A stretch of 64,000 bases of DNA, from NCBI GenBank assembly GCA_030847615.1, contig JAUMIR010000002.1:234007809-234071808 (forward strand). The letters run 5' to 3'. The notes under the pieces were generated by a model that had not been told where the DNA came from, did no database searches, and saw only the letters and a list, made by a program, of their open reading frames with translations. Numbering within the stretch: position 1 is the first letter of the stretch; the number at the start of each line of letters is the position of its first letter. Below, piece after piece: positions 23,370 through 36,641 of this stretch. Source of the stretch: Gambelia wislizenii (Eukaryota; Chordata; Lepidosauria; Squamata; Crotaphytidae). The translations under genes were made by a program, and so were the position numbers.

Positions 23370-23918
23370 TAGCTAAAAACATAATAAAAATTGACATTAA
23401 CATGCAATTAAACTAGTCACAGTACTAAAACATTTTAAACCTAAATTTAAAAGGATAAAATTGCAAATAAAAAAGATAAAAAGCTATTACAAACATTCAG
23501 TTTAAAACAATACATCACCCTTTGCCCATTCTTTAAAAGCTATCTGTTTTAAAAGAGTAATCCCTTGATCTCTGCACTACCCTGGGTCTCCTCCTATATG
23601 CCTGGAACCCTGTCTCTTTCTTTGCAGGAACATTTCTGTTTCAGCAAACCAAAAAGCCTATTTCAGAAACACTTTCAGGCTGCAATCCATCCTATACCAC
23701 CACACCCAGGAATGAGCCATGTTCAGCCCAGTGGCACTTACATTTCAGCAGATACATACAGGATTAATTTACTTAAAAAAGAACACTGTGTCAAAGATGA
23801 AAAGCCTTCTGCACACCTTCTGAACCGATGCATCCTCTTGTCCATCTTTGAATCCTTTCCCTGATGACTCTGCTGCCTCTTGCGGTAGGACCAGGTTTAA
23901 TGGTTTTAAAGCCCATTG
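23370..23918. other. Intergenic, nothing recognised
   Basis: AT-rich. The 99-codon open frame at 23565-23864 has no recognisable features. Confidence 0.4.
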
Positions 23919-24934
23919 AACCATTATATTTTGGACTTCCGGCATGACAGCGTAGCAAGCAGTAGCAGGAGAGAGAAGCTCTCGTTCGAATCAGACCTCA
24001 GAACAGCATCAGAGGTCTGGTTACCCTCGGTAAAGGGTAGTGTCAGGGCTTGTTGGGGGTCTATTGTTGGCCCTTTGTAGGTGTGTTTCGAGAGAGACAT
24101 AAGCTACAAGGGGCTGTAAAGACCAAAGAGCCAGAACTTGGAGCAGTCTTATGGTGAATATGACCAGAGCCATGCCCATGCTCTATTTTAAAAGCACTTT
24201 GAAAGCTGAAGCTGGAGCAAGCAAAGAGACTGTGTTTATTTAGTTGATTTCCAACAATACATTATTTTTGGGACTGCAAAGAGTTTGTAGAGTGGTGGAA
24301 AGGAATAAGGGGAGGCAAAAGGGAAGAAAGAAAAAAGGAAATGGAATTTGCAGTTGGTAGGAAATGGGAGGACTAGTGAATAGCAAGCTGTGAACAGCAA
24401 GCTGTGAAGTTGTGAAGAGTGAGAGTAAGAGAAAGAAAGGGAGGAACTAGACGAAACAGGCGAAGTAAAACAAGAAGAATAATCCGGTGTTGAGAGAGTC
24501 AGCTGTAAGTGACGGTGTGGAATTTGAGAAGAGGAACAGGAGTGGGGGTCATGTTGGATGAGAGCAAGGAAAAAAGTGTCAAAGCTAGAGTAACAGAACA
24601 AGAAGACCAGAAGAATAGCAAGGAAAGCACGGAAATTATGAAACAGGAATATAGGAAGAAAAGGAGAAAGGAGAAATGAGGACGGTAACCTGAAAGTGAG
24701 ACAAACTGGGAGTGGTTGGATGGAATGGAGATCTGAATAAGGGAAAGGTGTTTTGTCGTGAGAAGGTCGGAAGGCTTGAAACATAGTACTGGCAAAGACT
24801 GCATAATTAGTATCCAAATTGTATAGGTTGATATAAGTTGATACAAGTTGATACAATTAGATATAAGATGAATTAAGTGTATTATTCGAATTAATATATT
24901 GTTTAGGGATTGGGGTGACAATTAACATATGCTG

Positions 24935-24970
<36 letters not shown>
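24935..24970. repeat. (AT)n microsatellite
   Basis: About 36 bp of AT dinucleotides in the L1 5' UTR. A second TA run lies at 25214-25236. Confidence 0.9.
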
Positions 24971-24972
<2 letters not shown>

Positions 24973-24996
24973 TGAGTTAGTATATTGCTCAGATAT

Positions 24997-25080
24997 TGAG
25001 ATACAGGGGGTTATCTAATGAAATACTGGAGTATGAACATTGGGATACAGGAGGTTATCTAATGAAATATTGGGGTATCA
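24997..25080 (+). repeat. Two-copy tandem repeat in the L1 5' UTR
   Basis: Two units of about 42-45 bp share GGTTATCTAATGAAATA and a preceding GATACAGG. Possibly a promoter repeat of the L1. Confidence 0.6.
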
Positions 25081-25857
25081 TACTAGGAGAACGAAGTGTA
25101 CCCTAAACTTTTTTTCTTCCCCATTTTATATTCCCTCCCTATTTCAATGATGGGAAATATGTGCAAATTTGATGTATAAGGCAGGGATAACAGAATTGAT
25201 ATTTAAAGGGAGTATATATATATATATATATATATTGGGGGGCAAGTTAAAAATTTGACTTCCCTGGATTGGCTTGGGTGTATAGACAGATATTTACAAG
25301 GGTGATTGTAAACGGAGGTATAGCTATATACATTATATATACACCATATATAAAAATATAAAGGTAAATAATTATTTTTTAGAAGAAGGAAAAAATTGAT
25401 ATTGCCTGAGATATATCCATGTAAAGATAGCTATTTGTCTATATAATATTGGATATATACACTATATAGATAAACAGATATATTGATGTTGGTTTTTTGG
25501 GGGGGGAATGAAATTTTGGTCCTAGTGGTCTAACATTAATATATTTTAGAGTCACTAAGGGGGGAGAAAGAGAGGAAGGAGAGAAAAGAGAGAATAGGAG
25601 ATAAGAGTGGAAAAGGGGAAAGTGTAGAAGGAAGTGGATAGGATAGAAGGGAATAGAAAAATATAGGAGAAAATAAAGAGTGGCTAAAGTGAGAGAAAGG
25701 AAGGTAAATAGGTGAAAGAGAACATAGGATATTTGTAAGAACATAAACTTTAGAAGACTTGGATCAGGAAAAAAAAGGAGAGAGAGTAGGAAAACCCCTT
25801 GATAGATCATAATCTGATATCAATCTACAAATTTTGGAAATTTGTAAAATTGGAAAA

Positions 25858-26951
25858 ATGGCAACTGGTACCAGAAGAAATATCCATGCCCAACAAACCC
25901 AATTGGTACTGCAAAGAAGACCGTCTATAGAAGGATCTACTAAAACTACTGAGCTAAGCTCAATGATATTGGAAGAACTAAGAGATGAAAAAAATGCGAC
26001 AAGAAATAAGAGAGGGAATGAAAGAGATACGAGCTGAAATGAAAAATGGTTTAAAAAAGGAAATGACAAATTTTGGGAAAAAATTAAGTAAATTGACAGA
26101 GGAAATAGATTCAGTTAAAAAAGAAGTATTAAGCATAAAAACCAAAGCACAGGTACTTGAAGAAACTGCGACTTTACTAACTCAGGAACAAGAACATGAG
26201 AAAAAATTATTATTAAGCAGTGATTTGAGACATAGGGAGAAATGCCTTAAGATTAGGGGGTTATATGAGATGGAGAATGAAAATCTTTCAGAAAGATTGA
26301 TATCCTCAATGGCAAAATTTATTGAAACAACAGAAGAAAGGCTTGAACTACAAATTGATAAAATTTTTAGGATTAAGTCAAATATTGCCAGGGAGAAAAA
26401 AGTTCAGAGGGACATTGTGGAATGCCTTACAAGATCAAATTTAAGAGATCAGTTTATTCAAAAAAGCTACAATGAAAACTTATGTGTAGATGGGGAAGAA
26501 CTGAAGATATATAAGGACATTCCACCTGTAATCTTAAAAAAAGACAAGATTATAAAGTTTTGACACAAATGTTGCTAGAAAATAAGATCAGTTATAGATG
26601 GGAGAGAATAGAGGGAGTATCTTTTGTGTATCAACATAGAAGATATAGAATAAACATGGTAGATAAAGCAAAATAATTCTTTAAAAATTATTAAAAGAAT
26701 GGAAGGATAAAACAAAAAAGCAGAAAGAGTCGAGAAAAGAGGACAAAAGCAGGTTACAAAAGGATGATGAAGAATTGGATGAAAGATCAGAACTACATGA
26801 AGGTACAGAAGTTCAAGAATTAGAAGAAGAAGAAAAAGAGAGAACAACAGAATCGACCGTAGAGAAGGATAAGGAGGAAAATACAGATGGGGAGGCGACA
26901 GTTCAAGAGGGAAGCGAAGGTGAAGAGGAAGAGGAGATTGAAGAAGACTGA
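25858..26951 (+). pseudogene. L1 ORF1 (broken)
   Basis: RNA-binding ORF1 protein of the L1. It starts MATGTRRNI, then a Lys/Glu-rich coiled coil (about 25985-26220), an RRM-like start (KCLKIRGLYE, 26250) and a C-terminal domain around KIYKDIPPVIL. The end is an acidic tail (EEEEEIEED). Frame changes near 25985, at 26561 and near 26690, with a stop codon near 26670, break the frame. Confidence 0.8.
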
Positions 26952-27002
26952 AGAAAAAGTAAATTTGGATTAGCATATAAAAAGATAATATAATAAGATA
27001 AA

Positions 27003-30000
27003 ATGGAAGTAAATATACTATCTTGGAATACAAAAGGTCTAAATACAGAATATAAAAGAAAACAAATTTTTCATTACCTAGAAAAGTCAAGAATGGATAT
27101 TATATGTCTCCAAGAGACACGGATCAGGAAGAAGGGTGAGAAATATTTGAAAAACCCCAGATTAGGCCAATGCTTTATATCAGCTAATGAAAAAAAGAAG
27201 AAAGGGGTAGTTATGTACATCAATAGAAGATTACAAGTTAAATTGGTTTTGAATGATAAGGAAGGATCATATGTGGGGATAGTAACTAGAATTCGAGGAG
27301 TAAATGTATTGGTAATAGGAGTATACACACCAATTCAGGCTCAGGAGAAGTTTTTTAGTACCGGTAACTTGAAAAGAGAAATAACTGAACATAATTTAAA
27401 CTTTGAGAACATTGTGTTATTAGGAGACTGGAATGGTGTGTTAGATCCAGAAAGGGACAGAAAATCGGATAAGCCTATATGCAAAAATCAAGGTAAATTA
27501 CCAAAATCCTTTTTTGAACTGAAAGGAGACTTGGAACTGATCGATGTTTGGAGGTGGAAACATAGAGAGAAAAAAGGGTTTACCTTTTACTCTGATGCCC
27601 ATAGATCACTCTCTAGAATCAATATGTTCTTTGTAACTAAAAAGATTATATCAGTGATAAAAACTATGGAAATTGAGCCGAGATGGATCTCCGATCATAA
27701 TCCTATTATACTTTCACTAATAGAAGGAAAAAAAGAGATACAATGGAGACTGAATAATAATTTGCTGAAGGAAGAAGAAAGTATTAAGGATGCAATAAAA
27801 ACTTTGAAACAGTATTTTAAAGAAAATATGTCTGAGGAAGTAAAAATGAGTATGATTTGGGATACCAGCATGGCAGTAATGAGGGGACACTTCATAAAAA
27901 AGACATGTGAGAGAAGAAGACAACAGAGAGAGAAAACCCAACAACTTTTGCAAGAACTAGTTAAGAGAGAAAACCAATTAAATCAAAACCCAGACAACAA
28001 AAAAGTCATAATGGAAATGGAAATGTTGAGAAGGGAAATCCAATCAATAAATATATTTGAAGTAGAACAAAGCATGAAAATGTTAAAGCAAAAACATTTC
28101 GAGCAGGCCAGTAAAAGAGGGAAATGGCTGGCTCATAAGTTGAAAAAACACAAGTGAAATAAAATCATAACGGAGATTAACTATAAGGGGAAAATTACTA
28201 CGGAGCAAAATCAAATTTAAAAAAGATTCTGAGAATATTATAAAGAATTATATAAAGACCATTCACATAAGGATATGGAGAGACAGGTTAAGAACTACCT
28301 AGAAAATCAAGGTATAACAAAATTAACGGAAACTCAAAAAGACATATTATATAAGGATATTACAATAATGGAAATATCTGATGCTATTAAGAAACTGAAA
28401 CTAGACAAAACTCCTGGAACAGATGGGTTTACCTCAAGGTACTATAAAGAGCTAAAAGAAGTCCTGCTTGTACCTCTTAAAAAAAAATTAATGCTATCAA
28501 AAAAGAGGGAATACCTGATTCATGGAGAGAAAGCAACATAACAGTAATTCCAAAAGAAGGAAAAGATAGAGAAGATCCCGCAAATTACAGACCCATTCCA
28601 TTGCTTAACACAGATTACAAGATCTTTGCGACCATCTTAGCAGATAGATTGAAAAACATCTTAAGTGAAATAATTCACGAGGATCAAAGTGGCTTTCTTC
28701 TGAGAAGATATATGAGAAGTAATATAAGATCGGTAATAGATTTGATAGAGTATTATGATAAACGTATTGAGAAGAAAGCAGCCTTATTTTTTTTAGATGC
28801 TGAAAAAGCATTCGAGAATGTGAGATGGATATTTTTGAAGATGGTACTGGAAAAAATGAATGTAGGTGACAGCTTTAGATTATGGATTGATCGTGTTTAC
28901 GAAAGTCAAGTAGCCTTTGTGCTAGTGAATGGTGAAAAGACAGAAAAAATCATGATCAATAAAGGGGTTAGACAAGGCTGTCCGCTGTCACCCTTATTGT
29001 TTCTCATGGTAATAGAAATCCTAATAGGTAACATTAGAAGAAATAGGAAGTTAAAAGGTACAAGGATAAAAGGTAAGGAATTTAAGACCAAAGCATTCAC
29101 GGACGATGTGGTTGTTATACTGGAAGACCCTTTAGATCAGCTTGAGGAATTTAAAAGCATACTACAGGACGTCACAGTAGTATCAGGAGTTAAAATAAAT
29201 AGTGAGAAAATGGTCATTTTGATGAAAAATATAAAAGGTCAAGAGGAAGAAATGATAAAAAGGCAAACAGGATTTAAAATAGAGAAAAAGATTAAATATT
29301 TAGGTATATGGTTAACTAAAAGGAATGTAGACCTTTTTGAAAATAACTATGGATCTACATGGAAGGAAATAAAAGAGTATCTAGCCAAGTGGTCTAGATT
29401 AGACTTATCTTTGCTATGTAAAATTGCATCTGTGAAAATAACAATCTTACCTAAGTTTATGTTTCTCTTCCAGAACTTACCAATCATAATAAATAACAAA
29501 TGTTTTAATATTTGGAAAAGAGAATTACTTAAGTATATCTGGGTGGGTAAGAAAGCTAGAATTAAGTATAAATTGTTAATGGATAGAAAGGAAAGAGGAG
29601 GGTGTGCGTTGCCAGATTTATTAAAATACTATCAGGCTTGTGCACTTACATGGTTAGAATCATGGATACGTCTGGATAGTAAAAAATTACTAGATTTAGA
29701 AGGGCACAATATATTTTATGGCTGGCATGCATATTTAATTTATAATAAAAGGAAGGATAATAAAATCTTTATCCACCATTATGTTAGAAGATCGCTTCTT
29801 AAAGTTTGGGATGATTTGAGAGGAAAGTTCTACCAAAAAATCCCGCTATGGGTTTCAACCCAGGAAGCTTTTTTTTTTTTGGAATGTCGAAAGTAGTAAA
29901 TCAAGATTGGTTAAATTACCAACAGATTCTCTTAAATATACCTCGAGTTCAAACAACAATCAAGTCTCGAGAAGAGTTAAAAGAGGAAGGCTATAATGTA

Positions 30001-30757
30001 AGTTGGTTTTTATATAAACAACTGTATGAGAGGTATAAAATGGATTCAAAACTGGAGGGCTTCCTAACAGAACATAATGAAATTGATAAGATAATTCAAG
30101 GAAAAGGTGAACATCAAATTGCCAAATATTATAAAATTTTGTTAGATAGAGAAATGGAAGATGAGATAGTAAAAGAAACTATGATTCACTGGGCGAAAGA
30201 TTTGGGATGGGTGATAGAAATTGATAGATGGGAAAAATCTTGAGAATTTCCACAAAAGTTTACACTATCTGTTAAACTGAAAGAAAATTATTACAAAATG
30301 TTTTATCAATGGTATCTAACACCTGTTAAATTGGACAAAATGTACAAGACTGTCAAGAGAGATTGTTGGAAATGTGGAAAATCTGAGGGTACGTTCCATC
30401 ATATTTGGTGGAAATGTCCAGTGGCAGGAATATACTGGAAGAGAGTGCATATAAAGAAATATTTTGGGAATCAATTATGGCTTAGATCCAGAAATATATT
30501 TGTTGAATATGGTGGATAGGATCGGTAGGGGGGTGGAAAGAGGAACTAAAAAAATCTTGTTATATATGGTCACCATTGCGAGAATAGTATATGCAAAGCA
30601 TTGGAAAGAGGGGAAGATCCCAACCATAGAGGAATGGTTAGTAAATCTTTACGAAGCTTGAGAATCAGATAGACTTACAGCTAGATTGAAGGACAAGCCG
30701 GTAAATAGAACAGAAGAAGAATGGGAACCTGTTAAAAGAATTTGGAAGATAGTTTGA
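27003..30757 (+). pseudogene. L1 ORF2 endonuclease-reverse transcriptase (broken)
   Basis: ORF2 of the L1. The N-terminal AP endonuclease shows ILSWNTKGLN, CLQETR, LLGDWNGV and the final SDHNPI. The reverse transcriptase shows TPGTDGFTSRYY, FFLDAEKAFENVRW, GVRQGCPLSPLLF, and FTDD where FADD is usual (29096-29107). A Cys/His motif CWKCGKSEGTFHHIWWKCP lies near the C-terminus. Breaks: stops at 28155, 28218, 28230, 30241 and 30659, frame shifts near 28485, in a T-run at 29867-29880, and near 30460. Confidence 0.9.
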
Positions 30758-31152
30758 AAATGTGATGTATGTGACGGGGGCAATACATTTCCTATTGGCC
30801 TAAAATGCCACACCAAATTAAAAGGTTTACTTAAATTGAGATCGGAATATATGACCAGAAATAACTCTAAATGTTCGAGAGTGTAACAAGGAAAAGAGAT
30901 AAGTGTAAGGTATAAAATAAGGAAAAATAAACTAATTAGGAAGTAATGCACTTAAAGGAGAATGTGATTGCTATTTGACAAGAAAGAACGTATATAAATA
31001 AGCAATGATAAATTGTCCTTTATTTGAAAGTTTTTATTGTTATAAAATGTCGTTACAAGTTGGAAGGTTTTCCTTTTCGGATCTTACATGAATATGTATA
31101 AGTATGTAATTTTTTTAAAGAATATAAATAAAAAAATAAACCATTATATTTT

Positions 31153-33608
31153 ATCACCCATGAAAAACTGCCTTATTAAAAAAAAAAGATGGATCGAGTC
31201 CCACAGGAACAAAGGAGTCCATACTGGCCCACCGGCCCGTATCTGCAGCTGCCTCCATTGCCATTCATGTCATTCCCTCTGAAGACAGGATGGTGGCCCA
31301 CAGCATGTGATCAAGGTTGGTCAAATGATCATGGGCTGTGGGCCTCCTTCCTGGCTTCAGGGGGAGCAATGCAGACGGCAGTGGAGGTGGCTGTAGGTGC
31401 AGGCCAGCATGTCCATGTGGACTTCCTTCAGTTTTGCCCAGGTAACCAAGGTAGGTGGGTGGGTGGGTGGGGGCAACAGACCTAATCTGGGGCCAGACTA
31501 AACTGGCGGGAAGTCGGCATATTCTGGCCAGTGTAGACAACATAATTATAAGGCTATGCTAGTTTTTAATCTGTTTTGTATTTAAATATGTTGTTAGCCA
31601 GTTGAGTCCCATTATTGGCAGAAAGGCAGGATATAAATGAATGATGATGATGACAACAACATACTACTGTTATGTAGATATGCAGTTGATGGATGTTAAT
31701 TTAGAAGTAAGATCTACTGGCTCAGTGAGCATTACTCCCAGGTAAGCATGTATAGAATTGCATTTTGGGTAAGGGTGCAAGGTACCCCTCCCCTCCTTTT
31801 GCCGCAGACTGTCCCCGCTTCCCAGTAAAGAAAACCTTCAGCCTTCCAAGATGTTACTAAACTATTACTCACATTATCTTGCACCAGAAGTAATGCAATC
31901 TAGGGCTGATGGAATATGGAGTCTAACAAAATCTTGGGTTCCAAAGGTTCCTCAGCCCTGCCTGAAAATGGTAGCAACCTGGTCCTATCAAGATGCTTTG
32001 GACAACCACCCAGCATGGCTGCTGATCAAGGATTATGGAAGCTGTTGTCGAAAACCTTTAGAAGGCTCCATGTTGCCTGTCCCAGAGAACATCTAGTTTG
32101 AGTTCATCCCTTTCCATAGCTCTGTGTGAGTAACTGCACCAGAAAAGAAGGAACGAAAGAAAGAAAAGTACTGTTTCCCAACCACTACATGTGAAAAAGC
32201 AATTTACCTTTGAATTTGACTGGCTGCCTTGGCTCTGAGCAGCCTCCGATATGTTTGAGAAAGTTCAGTGTGGGTGACAAAAGTATAGTGCTCTGCTTAT
32301 GTTTCTTCCCTAAAGTCCAAGGAGCTAACAGGCTTCAATGCCTATAGATGCTACTACAACTTTGCACCCTTACGTGGCTACTTCATGACACCAGAATCAC
32401 TGGCTTTCCAGGGATTGGGATTTGATTTTTTTAACAGTTTCTTACAAGCCTAGGTGATTGACCTGGGGATGCTGCAAACATTTAGCCTTTGGGGGAGTTT
32501 TCCAGAAAAGACTTCAGGAAGAGATCAGCTGACTCAGAAGAACAAATTGAGTAATTACAACTCAAAGATGCAGCAGCTAAAGAAGGTTAGGAATAGGCAC
32601 GCGTCCCTGCTGCTAACTGACTCCAGAGATCTGCTGACAGAGGAGTTCATCAGATGCAGCAAATATGGCATCAAACGATGCCTAATTAATGCAAAAGGGC
32701 GTACATATCACATTATGTTGTCTTTTCGTGATAACATCTTGTCCAAATGTCATTCTGTTTTATTGATGGGCCAAGCTGTCAATTGATCTCCTGTTTCGCT
32801 TTTGTGCTGGCATTGCTGGTGTTTAACATTTTGCACTATTGTGCTCACATGAATACAGTGTCAATGACAGAACACTTCTGGGTGAGATTGCAACAGCCAG
32901 GTAGGGGATGCTCTTTTTATTAACCTCCCTGGCTCACTTTTAATTTTTAAAGTGTATTTCTGTGCTTGTGTCTATGTTTTCCATTTTTATTTTTGTATAT
33001 TTTTTAAATTTTCCGTGCTCGCATCTTCTTGCGAAAATCAGCAAGATCTTGAACCCGGAAGTAAACAGAGCTCTGTTCATGCTCTATTTATGCTGGGGCT
33101 GCCTATTGACATTACAGAAGATAAGGTCTGATGGGAAGGGTTCATTTGCTGGCAGAAAAATGGCTTAAAATATGCCAGCAAAAGAATGTTGGAAGAGGAT
33201 TGTCTGAGTGATCTAGAGTAATCACTCAGCAAAACTGTCCTGTTGGCTAAGATCTGCCAGCACAACAGTTAAAAAGGGGGTGGAGAAGGGGCAGGACAAG
33301 GCAGAAATTGCATTGTACCACATCCTGATTGCTTCAAGCTACCAGGGTAGTATAACTGAAAGAAACAAGGGTATTATTATTATTATTATTAGTATTAGTA
33401 TTAGTATTAGTATTAACTAGGATTTAAAATTAAGGGGAGAAGAAAACAGAGAACAAATACAAACATCCTTTTATTATCACATGTGGTTTGATAATTTGCC
33501 AGATGGTTTTTGTGAAAAATCAGTGTGTTTTGTGTGTGTGTGTGTGTGTATACACAAAATATAACTTTTGCACAAAAAAATAAACCTATGTGACTTTTTT
33601 GGAAACTG
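31153..33608. other. Intergenic, dispersed repeats only
   Basis: 31200-31550 resembles relics at 48600-48850 and 54955-55220 (CATGTGATCA / CATGTGAACAA / GCATGTGACCAGCC style), a dispersed element of unknown class. 31560-31640 is an L2-like tail. The 110-codon frame at 32454-32786 is not recognised and I do not support it as a gene. Confidence 0.4.
33371..33416. repeat. (ATT)n/(AGTATT)n microsatellite
   Basis: Tandem ATT units changing to AGTATT. Confidence 0.85.
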
Positions 33609-33617
33609 TTTCTTTTT

Positions 33618-34318
33618 GGCATGAATCATAGAATCATAGAATCGTAGAATTGTAGAGTTTGAAGAGACCATGAGGGCCATCCAGTCCAACCTCCTGCCAC
33701 GCAGGAATCACAATCAAAGCATCCCCGACAGATGGCCATCCAGCCTCTGTTTAAAGACCTCCAAGGAAGGAGACCCCACCACGCTCCGAGGGAGTGTGTT
33801 CCACTGCCAAACAGCTCTTGCTGTCAGAAAGTTCCTCCTAAAGTTGAGGTGGAATCTCTGTTCCTGGAACTTGCATCCATTGCTCCGTGTTCTAGTCTTG
33901 GAGCAGCAGAAAGCAAGCTTGCTCCATCCTCAAATACTTAAACAGGGCTATCATATCACCTCTTAACCGTCTTTTTTCCAGGCAAAACATACCCAGCTCC
34001 CTAAGTCTCTCCTCATAAGGCATGGTTTCCAGACCTTTCACCATTTTAGTCGCCCTCCTGTGGACACGCTCCAATTTGTCAATATCCTTTTTGACTTGTG
34101 GTGCCGAGAACTGGACACAGTATTCTAGATGAGGCCTGACCAAGGCAGAATAGAAAGGCACTATTACTTCCCTTGATCTAGACACTATACTTCTATTGAT
34201 CCAGCCCAAAATCACATTGGCCTTTTTAGCTGTTGCATCACACTGTTGACTCATATTCAACTTGTGGTCTACTAGGACTCCTAGATCCCTTTCACACGTA
34301 GTCTCGTTAAGCCAGGTG
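33618..34318 (-). mobile_element. CR1 LINE, 5'-truncated
   Basis: Read on the - strand it encodes the end of CR1 ORF2 ([53 protein letters not shown]). It ends with the CR1 3' tail of ATTCTATG units at 33622-33650. Truncated and frameshifted at about 33930. Confidence 0.9.
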
Positions 34319-34319
34319 T

Positions 34320-35220
34320 TTCTTTCTTTCTTTCTTTTTTGGCAGGAAATCCCAGAATTTTCACACACACAAAGCCCCTACTGTTTCCCGATAGTCATGT
34401 GGGTGTGTGTAAAATTGCTGGGTTTTGTGCAAAACCTCCAGCAGTTTCTCACCAGCCCCTGGCCATATGTGTATCTGGAAACAGCAGTTTTTGCAGAACA
34501 ATTTTTTGCAGAAATATGTTTATTTCTGCACAGAATGAATTCCTGAAACACTTTGGGATCTATGAACAGGTGAGAACTTTTCAGAAATATTGATTTTCTC
34601 CACAGCAGGCAGAAAACTGTGGAAATTGTTAGTCCTCACATGCAAGAATGAAATAATATAATATTTACAGCCTGAGCACAGTGGTAGAAAACTGGTAACC
34701 TCAGGACTGGATCATTGAAATGTGCCCTGTGTGAGGCTGAACTTGAAAATGTTCTGGAAACTGTAGCTAGGCCAGAATGCAGCTGCCTGGCTGTCGTGAT
34801 GTGCCACTTCATATCATTATGTGAATCTTTGCTAAAGAGTCTCCACTGATTGTTTCTTTACTACCAAGTTTATGTTCTAGTGCTAGCATACAAACCCCAA
34901 GATAAGTTAGAATTGAAATCCCTGAGGTTATACCTTCTCCCTTGTCATCCTACATTATCACTGAGATCTTCTAAAGAGGCTCCTGGTGCTTCCATATGGG
35001 TCTTGGGACATTACCACACACGATTGTGTATAAATGTTGTTATTCCACAAGTGAAGAAACTGAAAGCATAGCAGCATGATTACATTCATTTTTACACTTT
35101 GTTGCAATAACCCAACATTACTGCTTATGGAATATTGCATGACTACCTATTAGCGGTTTAAGAACAGGATTGAAGCTTGTGATATTGTAACACGGGTTTT
35201 TCCATTGTGTTGAAATAGTG
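34320..35220. other. Intergenic, nothing recognised
   Basis: A short TTTC run abuts the CR1 end. No gene supported. Confidence 0.4.
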
Positions 35221-35239
35221 CTGCATTGCCACTTTGAGA

Positions 35240-35310
35240 TAATAATAATAATAAAATTAATAATAAAATTTATTTATACCCCGCCCCTCTGCTAAAAACA
35301 ATCGGGGCGG
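35240..35310 (-). repeat. LINE 3' tail fragment with (AAT)n
   Basis: ATAATAATAATAATAA followed by TTTATTTATACCCCGCCCC, the inverted tail of a LINE or SINE. Confidence 0.45.
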
Positions 35311-36440
35311 GAGATGGCTTGCACATGCGCCTTTAATTTTTTTTCTCCTCCTTTCAATTTCTCTTGCAATTTCACAAGAATGCAGTTATGGTGGTTATCA
35401 CGAGAAGACACCACTTCAATTAAACAAATTAAAAAACAAACAAATAAACAAAGAAATTAACAATTAAACAAACAAAAAACTGTACTGAAAAAAAAAAGCC
35501 AAGGTTCATTAAAAGGACATCATGGAAATCCTCTTCATGCTCTCCACCGGAAGTTTAATTGTGTGTTCTCGTTGGGCATGGAGAGGGGAAAAGAGGGAAG
35601 AATGCCTGCTCACACCATAGTATCAGAAATACAGAGGGAATGAATTATTGCATGCTCCTCAATACTGGGAAAATAGTGATATTGACAATGATTCATGGAT
35701 TTTGCCCACAAATGCAAAGGTACGCCATGGTAACGGTTGTAGCACTCACCAACCATGGTATACAGACAATGTTGTGTGATTACAGGAAGCCATTACCACT
35801 ACTATCCCAGAGTAATTCCGTGATTTTGGCTTTCTGACCAAGTCCTCAGATCTGTGCATGGTGCTCCTTCTGTACAGCTGTCCAAGGGATGGAAGAATAT
35901 CTGCATAGATATCCATGAGGGATCCTTATGTGAACATGAAAGTCCATAGATCAGAGGAAGAGTCTTCCATCCAATGTGATCATTGCCCATGAACATCATA
36001 CACTCCAACAGTCCCAGTTTGGCAGGGACAGTTCTGATTACTCCTCTGTTTTCCCACTTCACCACTTTTAAAATGCTCCAATTCTTTCTCTTTCTCCCAT
36101 TTCCCCCCTTTGTCCTCAGTTTACTTCAGTTACTTCACATTGAATTCAAAGTGCAAAAGTAGTTTGCACTCCATTAACTCAACAGGGGGGAGGAGAAGAA
36201 GGGGGTGGAATCTTGCTCTTCCCAGGAGCCTCAGGCAAAAGCAAATTGTGTGTGTTCTTCCTCATTAGTAACTTTTACCATCTTGATCATACTCTGAGAT
36301 TGCTTGGCTATACACATCCCAGTTTTCATTTGTGAAATGTTGGAGGGCATGGAATATGAACCCCTCTGAAAAAAAGAAGAAAGGGAGATGACCTATTTTG
36401 GAAATATAGTGTTCAGTACTTGCTGAGGCCAATAAAAATA
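35311..36440. other. Intergenic, nothing recognised
   Basis: A/T-rich with A-rich runs at about 35400-35510. No gene supported. Confidence 0.4.
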
Positions 36441-36444
36441 AATT

Positions 36445-36641
36445 AAAATTTGTTTGCTTGTTGCTGCGTGCCTTCAAGTCATTTCCAAATTATGGCGACC
36501 CTAAGGTGAAGCTATCACAGGGGTTTCTGAGGTCTGAGAGTGTGTGATTTGTCCAAGGTCACCCTGTGGGTTTTTTGTCTGCGCAGGGATTTGAACCCTG
36601 GTCTCCAGACTTGTAGTCCAACACTCAAACCACTACACCAC
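36445..36641 (-). repeat. tRNA-derived SINE, split by a solo LTR
   Basis: Inverted SINE body (GTGCCTTCAAGTCATTTCC...TATGGCGACCCTAAGG) with box B complement GGGATTTGAACCC (about 36587) and box A complement CTCAAACCACTACACCAC. The last head bases reappear after the LTR (CCACGCTG at 37723). Confidence 0.8.

Larger units (their letters stand above)
23933..31138 (+). mobile_element. Full-length L1 retrotransposon, inactive
   Basis: A 7.2-kb non-LTR element flanked by a perfect 14-bp target duplication AACCATTATATTTT (23919-23932 and 31139-31152). It has a 1.9-kb 5' UTR (starting GGACTTCCGG), ORF1, ORF2 and a 3' UTR with a short A-rich tail. Both reading frames are broken, so it is dead, but the full length and perfect duplication suggest moderate age. 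It lies between the two keratin genes in the same orientation. Confidence 0.92.
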